NCBI GenBank assembly: GCA_027579435.1
Contig: JANBPK010000791.1
Location: forward strand, 1-64,000
Origin: Candolleomyces eurysporus
Lineage: Eukaryota > Basidiomycota > Agaricomycetes > Agaricales > Psathyrellaceae
Direction of reading: 5' to 3'
Length of the DNA stretch: 64,000 nt
In this document: piece by piece, positions 58,621-64,000 of the stretch
How positions within the stretch are numbered: position 1 is the stretch's first letter
Layout: the number at the start of each line of letters is the position of its first letter
The notes under the pieces: model-generated
What the model was told of the DNA's origin: nothing
What the model saw: only the letters and a program-made list of their open reading frames with translations
Databases searched by the model: none
Program-made: the position numbers and the translations under genes

Positions 58621-58885
58621 CTGTAAGATGTCCGAGAGAGATGTCATCGCAATGACCATATAGTACACCATGATACATCATACCCAAAGGTAAGGTACAC
58701 ATACAATAAGCATCTCGTTTCAAGCAGAACACACAAACTGGACCGTAACCTCAGAATCAATGAATTTCGCCATGCTCATCACGAGTCAAAATTCCAACAG
58801 AGACCTGACCCGTATACCTGAATCCCAATCCCGAAGCGAAGCAAGATTTGTAGTACTGAAGTATATGCGTTTCAGCCTCCCCAAA

Positions 58886-59993
58886 TCAAGCCCCCACTAC
58901 CACTTTCAGCCACCGTGTTAGGCGCTTGGGCAACGAGACTTTCAGATTCTCGATCTGCTTGGCCATCTTTTTGACCTTCGCCTCTTGCTCTTGTAGCTTT
59001 GCCTGTGCTTCCGGATTCCTTGCAACCGCGTCGGCTTCCAACGCTAGCATTTGAGCTTGCGCTTCGAGCATCTGCTTAAATTGAGTCCGCAACTCTCGAG
59101 CTGCGCGAGTCTCGGGAAGGAATTTGCGATAGGTGACAAGCTCCCTTTGAATTTGGAGCGCTTCGGACTTGTACTGCTCGATTGCTCGCTTCTCGACCCT
59201 ATCGAGGATGGAGCGGATAACACCCCAAGCACTTGCGTCCTCTCCTCCGGCTACCAATCGTTCAACTCGTGCTCCACCGTCCAACATAGTCTTCCATCCT
59301 TTATTCTTCATTTCTTCCTCTCTCTTGTCGAAAGATCGTTCGAAAGCCCTGGACCACTTTGAGGTGACAAGGACGACTTTGTCAAACGCCCAATCGCCGC
59401 ACAGTTCATTGAACAATGCGAGGTTTCTTCGAGTTGTGACAGAAATATGATCTTGGGAGAGGTCGTGCATATAAATCACCCCGCCGACAACCATTTTTTT
59501 GCGATACCTGTTCATTTCAGAGAAGAATGTCAACGGGTGCCCCATAAATACATATGTTTACCTACGATTCCTCTAGCCACCTGGCGATCCGCTGCAGAAT
59601 CACGAAGTCTCCAACATAAGTGTCTTCGAAGCCAGGCGTATCAACAATGACGATTCGATGGCCCTTGATGCGCTTCCAATGGTTGGTTTGTCCCTCGATT
59701 ATGATGGACTCAACTTGACTCGTGCAAGACACCAAATCTTCGCCAACCAACACACGCTTTTCCGATCCCAAGTAACGAAGCAGGTAATTGATGAACTAAT
59801 CATGAACGAGTGAGCGAGTTCAGTGCTTCACTAATGACACTTCGGGTGCTTACACTACTCTTCCCGGCACCAGTAATTCCCATAATTCTAAAAGAAGCGT
59901 TGTAGAGCAGTCAAAGCAGCTGGGTTTGTTAACTCACGGAACTACTATGTCGGTTTCTTGCGCTCCTCTCAAAGCTGGGTCAATTCGTGACAT
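58886..59993 (-). CDS. AIG1/GIMAP-like P-loop GTPase H, single G domain
   Basis: Start at 59993 (MSRIDPALRGAQETDIVVP), then a P-loop exon (IMGITGAGKSS), 'FINYLLRYLGSEKRVLVGED', G3 'VIVDTPGFEDTYVGDFVILQ', an intron of 58 nt (donor GTAGGT), 'VVGGVIYMHDLSQDHI', LVTSKWSRA, and a coiled coil (LRTQFKQMLEAQAQMLALEA) ending LPKRLTRWLKVVVG. All four exon joints are in phase by the pattern of A and C; about 315 aa. It is the most diverged single-domain copy. It lies outside the inverted segment and points towards F-G, so the two are convergent. Confidence 0.8.
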
Positions 59994-60691
59994 AGCCAAG
60001 TGTAATAAAGGACTTGGAACAGATGAGGGTGGGAGGTGATAACGGAGTACAGGAGGATGGGAGCTCGAAGTAGCACTCTAAGGGCTGTATGCCACGAGGT
60101 GGGGCACAAGCTTTGTTTGCAGAAACCCTTTGGGCTCATGCCACGACCCAGCCCAATCATTGGAACGTGTGGTGAATGACAGACTCGTATCTTTCGTTCT
60201 GGTAATTACCCTCGTGTTCGAACCTGCATTTGAACAGCGATGCACAGCTTTATGCAGCGCCCAGATTTGACTAGTCTACACACGTTATCCTGAGTTCATT
60301 GACTCTTGGGTACCACTGGTAATGGGGTCGATTGCCGTTGGTTGGGCTAGGACGATAATGGTGTGGGCTGGCGTTGTCCTAAAGGAACCGGCTCGCTCTT
60401 TCAGAGCCATTCGACACTCCAGGGTAGGCCTAAACGAGACACGTCCTTCATAAAATTTGAAAGAGGTGAAGTTTGCGACTCGTAGAATAAATACAGTGTA
60501 TTATGCGAAGATAAAATTTCATGTATAAATGTGTAAGTTCTAATGAATGGGAATAATTCTTGCATGAGGTGAAAACCCAATATGTCTGATGCGATCCATA
60601 CGAAAAATGAGGCAAGTACCATGAAATCTAAAATGCACGAAAGATGGAACAAGACAGAATTTGAAGGATGAAGCAATGCTGCTGTAATTCA
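59994..60691. other. Intergenic region between GTPase H and the TRK gene
   Basis: Holds the H promoter, the 60270-60420 repeat and the TRK 3' UTR. No gene recognised. Confidence 0.4.
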
Positions 60692-63600
60692 CTATGCCAT
60701 ACGGATGATTGGGTTGGGTTCTTGTGCCTCCGCCGTGCTATTGGGTTGCTTCTCGTTGAACTGCATCGGTTTCTTTGCTGTAACCATTTCTTTGGGCAAC
60801 TGAACGGCTCGGTCGACCGCAACAGGGAGACCACGGTGCCGTCCCCGAATCCTATAAATGCACAGGTAAACATCAGCGGTGTTCCCACATATCATATTTC
60901 GAGAAGAGAGATGGCGCACGCACATGATGATGATGACAATCAGTTTCGACAATGGCTTGAACGATCCAACGAACGAAAAGTTATCCTGTCAAAGTCGGAT
61001 GAGCACAAATCGCGGAAGGAACACCAATTCCCCTACATATGGTACCCCAAGGGTCAACCCAATCCCACCGAACGCCGAAACCAACTCGAAGATCACACGG
61101 AAAACGTCGAACCACTTCTTCTCTTCGTCCATGAGGTTTCCTCGCTCAATGATACAGACGAGAAACACGGCCCAGACGAGCCACCAGATATCTATTCCGC
61201 ACAACGAGCCAGTTGAGCGATGACGAAATAAGGTGAGGAGGAAAATGGCGGTGCTCACCGATGGACATTTGCCGTCTGAGATGCCAACCTAGGTACCGGC
61301 CGATGCGCTCGTTGCGACTATTGATGGCGTTCAGTTCTGCTGGTTCCTCATCTTCGTCGTCGGGGGGAGCTTCGAAAACACCAAGAGAGCGTTCTTCGTA
61401 GCTAATGCGGGGGATGAGAACACGAAATCCGGGTCACTAACTATCAAAAACGCACACGTTGGTAGAGCGGATGCTCAGCGCAACCTGATACGCTGGATGT
61501 CAGAAACTCTACGTCAAAAGCAACGTTAGAAATTGCCTACAGGGTAGATCTGATCACAGTCATAACGAAGTCAGCATCGTGTTTCGTAAGTAGCGGAGAA
61601 ACTGAGTACTCACAGCGATATACATCATCACAACGTAGAGGAACCTATAGGAGAAAATGGCGAAGGTATGAGCACCATAAAGCACGAGAAAGAGCATCAA
61701 CCTCTTACAGAAGTGCAGGGGCCATCAATGAAAGAGGGACGATTGAAAACCCAGATGCCCTCGCTGCAAGCCCTTGAAACAATCCGGCCAAAACACGGAC
61801 ACCAGCAGGTATTGACTCGTACGCTGGGATTCCAATATCTACCAACAGAAATTAGCAACGTTTGGCAAGATTGAGTCACGAAGAGGGACGTACTTAGGAC
61901 TAGGAATGACCCCCATTCGATTAAGCTAAGTGATATTAGTTCCCTAGAAGAGACGCTTAGAATAGTAGCGCGCACCTAAAAAGAGCAAGGCAGATGCCAA
62001 GGAACCACGTCTGATGGCTTGGGAAACTATACGAAATATCAGCCCTTAGAAACTGGGTACCAATGAAGATGGAAACAAACAGGTATAGATAACATCTAAG
62101 CCAAGACCATGAGTAAAAATGTTTTGCGACGCAGGAACAGTGCAGAGCATACCTTCGCGGGTGCTGAAGCAGGAAATCCAAGGCTTGGTCGGCTGCAGTT
62201 CCATCCGTTGTGAACTTCGACATTATCCAGCTAATTCGCACATTAGTTACTCATCATAAGCGAGGGGATGGAAGGACACCCACATAATTAGCCTCATGCT
62301 GAGACGTGACTTGCATGAGCCCAAAGGTTCTAAAGGATCGCAAGGAGACTCACAAGATAGGCTGCGAACAGAGCAAAGGTAAGTTGGACATCAAAAATGA
62401 AGATAGTCAGCTTATGGCTCCTACCAATGCGTGGTTTCCAGCGAGGATCGAGATCATCATCCCAAAGACCATCAGATAAGCCCTTTGAAACGGAACCATA
62501 CCCCTGAAGTGTTGTCAATATGATAGCTGTAAAAACCATAATGCAGGCAACTCACATATCAACAAGAGACATCCCACCACCCGTGTATGCAGCCATGACC
62601 TGAAACAGGGAGAACCTGGGGAGGCAAGCGTCAGAACGGGTTGGCCACAGGAGCTCTTCGAAAGCAGGTACCATGTCTTGTTCACCAGTCGAGGCTGTGC
62701 TTCGAAAATCTCATCATACTGGGACGTTGTCGAGAACCACGGAGCGAAGAGGGTAAAGGACAGTAGCTGGAAGCCGATGAAATACTGCGCATAGCAATCC
62801 CAATTAGTTCGCTACCCCGAAGAAAATGCGGAGAATGGATAAGCTTACCCCGGGGACGAGATAGCTAAGCAACCTCAAAGCACCGTACTCCGCACCACCA
62901 ACCTGCTCCAACTGCTCATCCGTAAGCGAGTCCACCCGAAAATCAGAGTTCCTTTGCACGATAAGCCCTGAGAAATTGAGCCACTTGGCCTGATTCTCGT
63001 CAAGGGTCTGATACGACGTGATCGTAAGCTTCCTCTCGAGCTTATTGTACGTCCTCGGAGCAGCTCTCCGGGCTAGACGGTTCATGAGCTGTACGGGACC
63101 GGGGAAACCTCCGAAACCTTCGTCCTTCGCATGGTGCGAAGTGGGCGACATTGTGTGGCGATTGGTTAGCATCGTGGCACCTCGCTTGGGCTGTGGTCGT
63201 CCCCCTGCCGCAACATAGTCAGGTCAGTCGAACATATCCAACGGCGCCGAATGTTGAGGCAACTAGAACGTACCGACAATATCCATCATAGGGTGATAAT
63301 GTACCGTTCTCGGGGATCCCAAGGAAGTGACTCCGAAGTCCGTTCCGGAAGTAACACCATAATCCGTAACAGGGGACAGCATGCCGATGCCTAGATCCTG
63401 TTCAACCTCTGGCAGTTGAACGCTGGCAGCGGCTGGGGAGGAGCTGAATGTTCGAGCGTCGGATATAGGTTGGTCTTCGTTCTCCTCAGGCGCTTCTGGT
63501 ATCGCTGTTGGAGGTGGTCGGGGGAGTCTGGTTTGCTCGCTATAGCTGCCGCCGGGGGTAGGGACCATGATGCTGATACCGGGTCTCGTAAAGCGACCCC

Positions 63601-64000
63601 CGTTCAGCTCTGGGCTTCTTGACAGGTCAGGACCCGCCCCTTCGTTGTCCAGTTGCTCGTCGTTCGATTTCTCCCTTTCAGGAACGGCCTGTGGTCTGAA
63701 CGCGGCGATCGGGGAGGAAATAGACTTAAGGAACATGCTTCGGCTACGTTTTGGTCCTCTCCTCATCTTTCTCCGCTTGCGCATGGTTGCAACATACTCG
63801 CAGTGGGTGCGGAAGTAGCGCCTGAGTGTCACCGGTTATTATTGAGATGAAGGCAAGCTACAGGCGCCTTACTTTCGTATCAAAACCATAACCCAGGATA
63901 CTATTGTAATGTCGCCCTATTATTGGAACTGTAAGCTTCCGAACGTTCATTATTACTTTTACTTACGATCGTCATTAAAAAGTACAATATGACTTGCTGC
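60692..64000 (-). CDS. trk1: TRK-type high-affinity potassium transporter, N-terminus beyond the edge
   Basis: Fungal TRK proteins import K+ through four membrane-pore-membrane repeats in the plasma membrane. The piece at 63832-63280 is the basic and Ser/Pro-rich cytosolic loop after the first repeat (FRTHCEYVATMRKRRKMRRG). Next comes 'GFGGFPGPVQLMNRLARRA' with 'ERKLTIT', then across many short introns 'NKTWFSLFQVMAAYTGGGMS', 'QRAYLMVFGMMISILAGNHA', 'YLYLFPSHQTWF', 'AGLFQGLAARASGFSIVPLS', 'LYVVMMYIA', 'LSIRSTN', 'IDIWWLVWAVFLVCIIERG', 'FELVSAFGGIGLTLGVPY' and 'IRGRHRGLPVAVDRAVQLP', ending IIRMA and stop at 60694-60692. The selectivity-filter glycines (TGGG, ASG, FGGIG) are present. I see no break, but not every exon edge was fixed. 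A decayed relative lies at 46.7-47.2 kb. Confidence 0.88.

Noticed and set aside
43324..60000. Reading the GTPase cluster as an allorecognition or immune locus
   Set aside because: Tandem copies, gene conversion and decay fit such a role, but no NACHT, HET or other partner domain is present in the window, so function stays open.

Overview
The window is nuclear DNA of a filamentous basidiomycete, most likely an Agaricomycete (inference from intron-rich genes with 50-75 nt GT-AG introns, an Lcb1 and a fungal TRK transporter of the usual basidiomycete layout, large F-box and P-loop GTPase families, and a tyrosine-recombinase retroelement). Scattered single n bases look like consensus ambiguities, perhaps from a heterokaryon; several sit exactly where a reading frame slips by one base.

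Left part (1-24.5 kb) is housekeeping: the replication-fork protection factor Tof1/Timeless (-), a Myb/SANT protein (+) and the PBDC1/Chp1-type eEF1A chaperone, which is cut into nine exons (+). Two small intron-rich membrane-protein genes follow (-), then about 5 kb without a confident gene, then a long disordered coiled-coil protein (+).

Middle part (22.8-43.3 kb) holds four paralogous two-exon F-box genes (one +, three -), the Lcb1 subunit of serine palmitoyltransferase (-), an unrelated F-box-like protein (+), a small membrane-protein candidate (-) and a nearly full-length DIRS-like retrotransposon (37.4-43.3 kb, +) with Gag, RT-RNase H and tyrosine recombinase.

Right part (43.3-60 kb) is an accessory cluster of AIG1/GIMAP-like P-loop GTPases. 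Single-domain genes A, C and H share one four-exon plan. D-E and F-G encode two G domains in one protein, joined through a repeated motif (T-D-I/L-V-I-P) that precedes each P-loop; F-G is intact (548 aa). B keeps the leader and P-loop of domain 1 but has lost the rest of that domain. A decayed GTPase, a decayed TRK fragment, a duplicated spacer and a 0.7-kb internally deleted copy of the DIRS element lie among them. The real TRK potassium transporter enters from the right edge (-).

The strongest structural signal is that the right flank of the full DIRS element and the outer flank of the small one, when joined, rebuild an uninterrupted sequence present upstream of gene B. This implies that the 9.4 kb between the two inverted element copies (genes A, B, C) was inverted by recombination between them after an insertion upstream of gene D.
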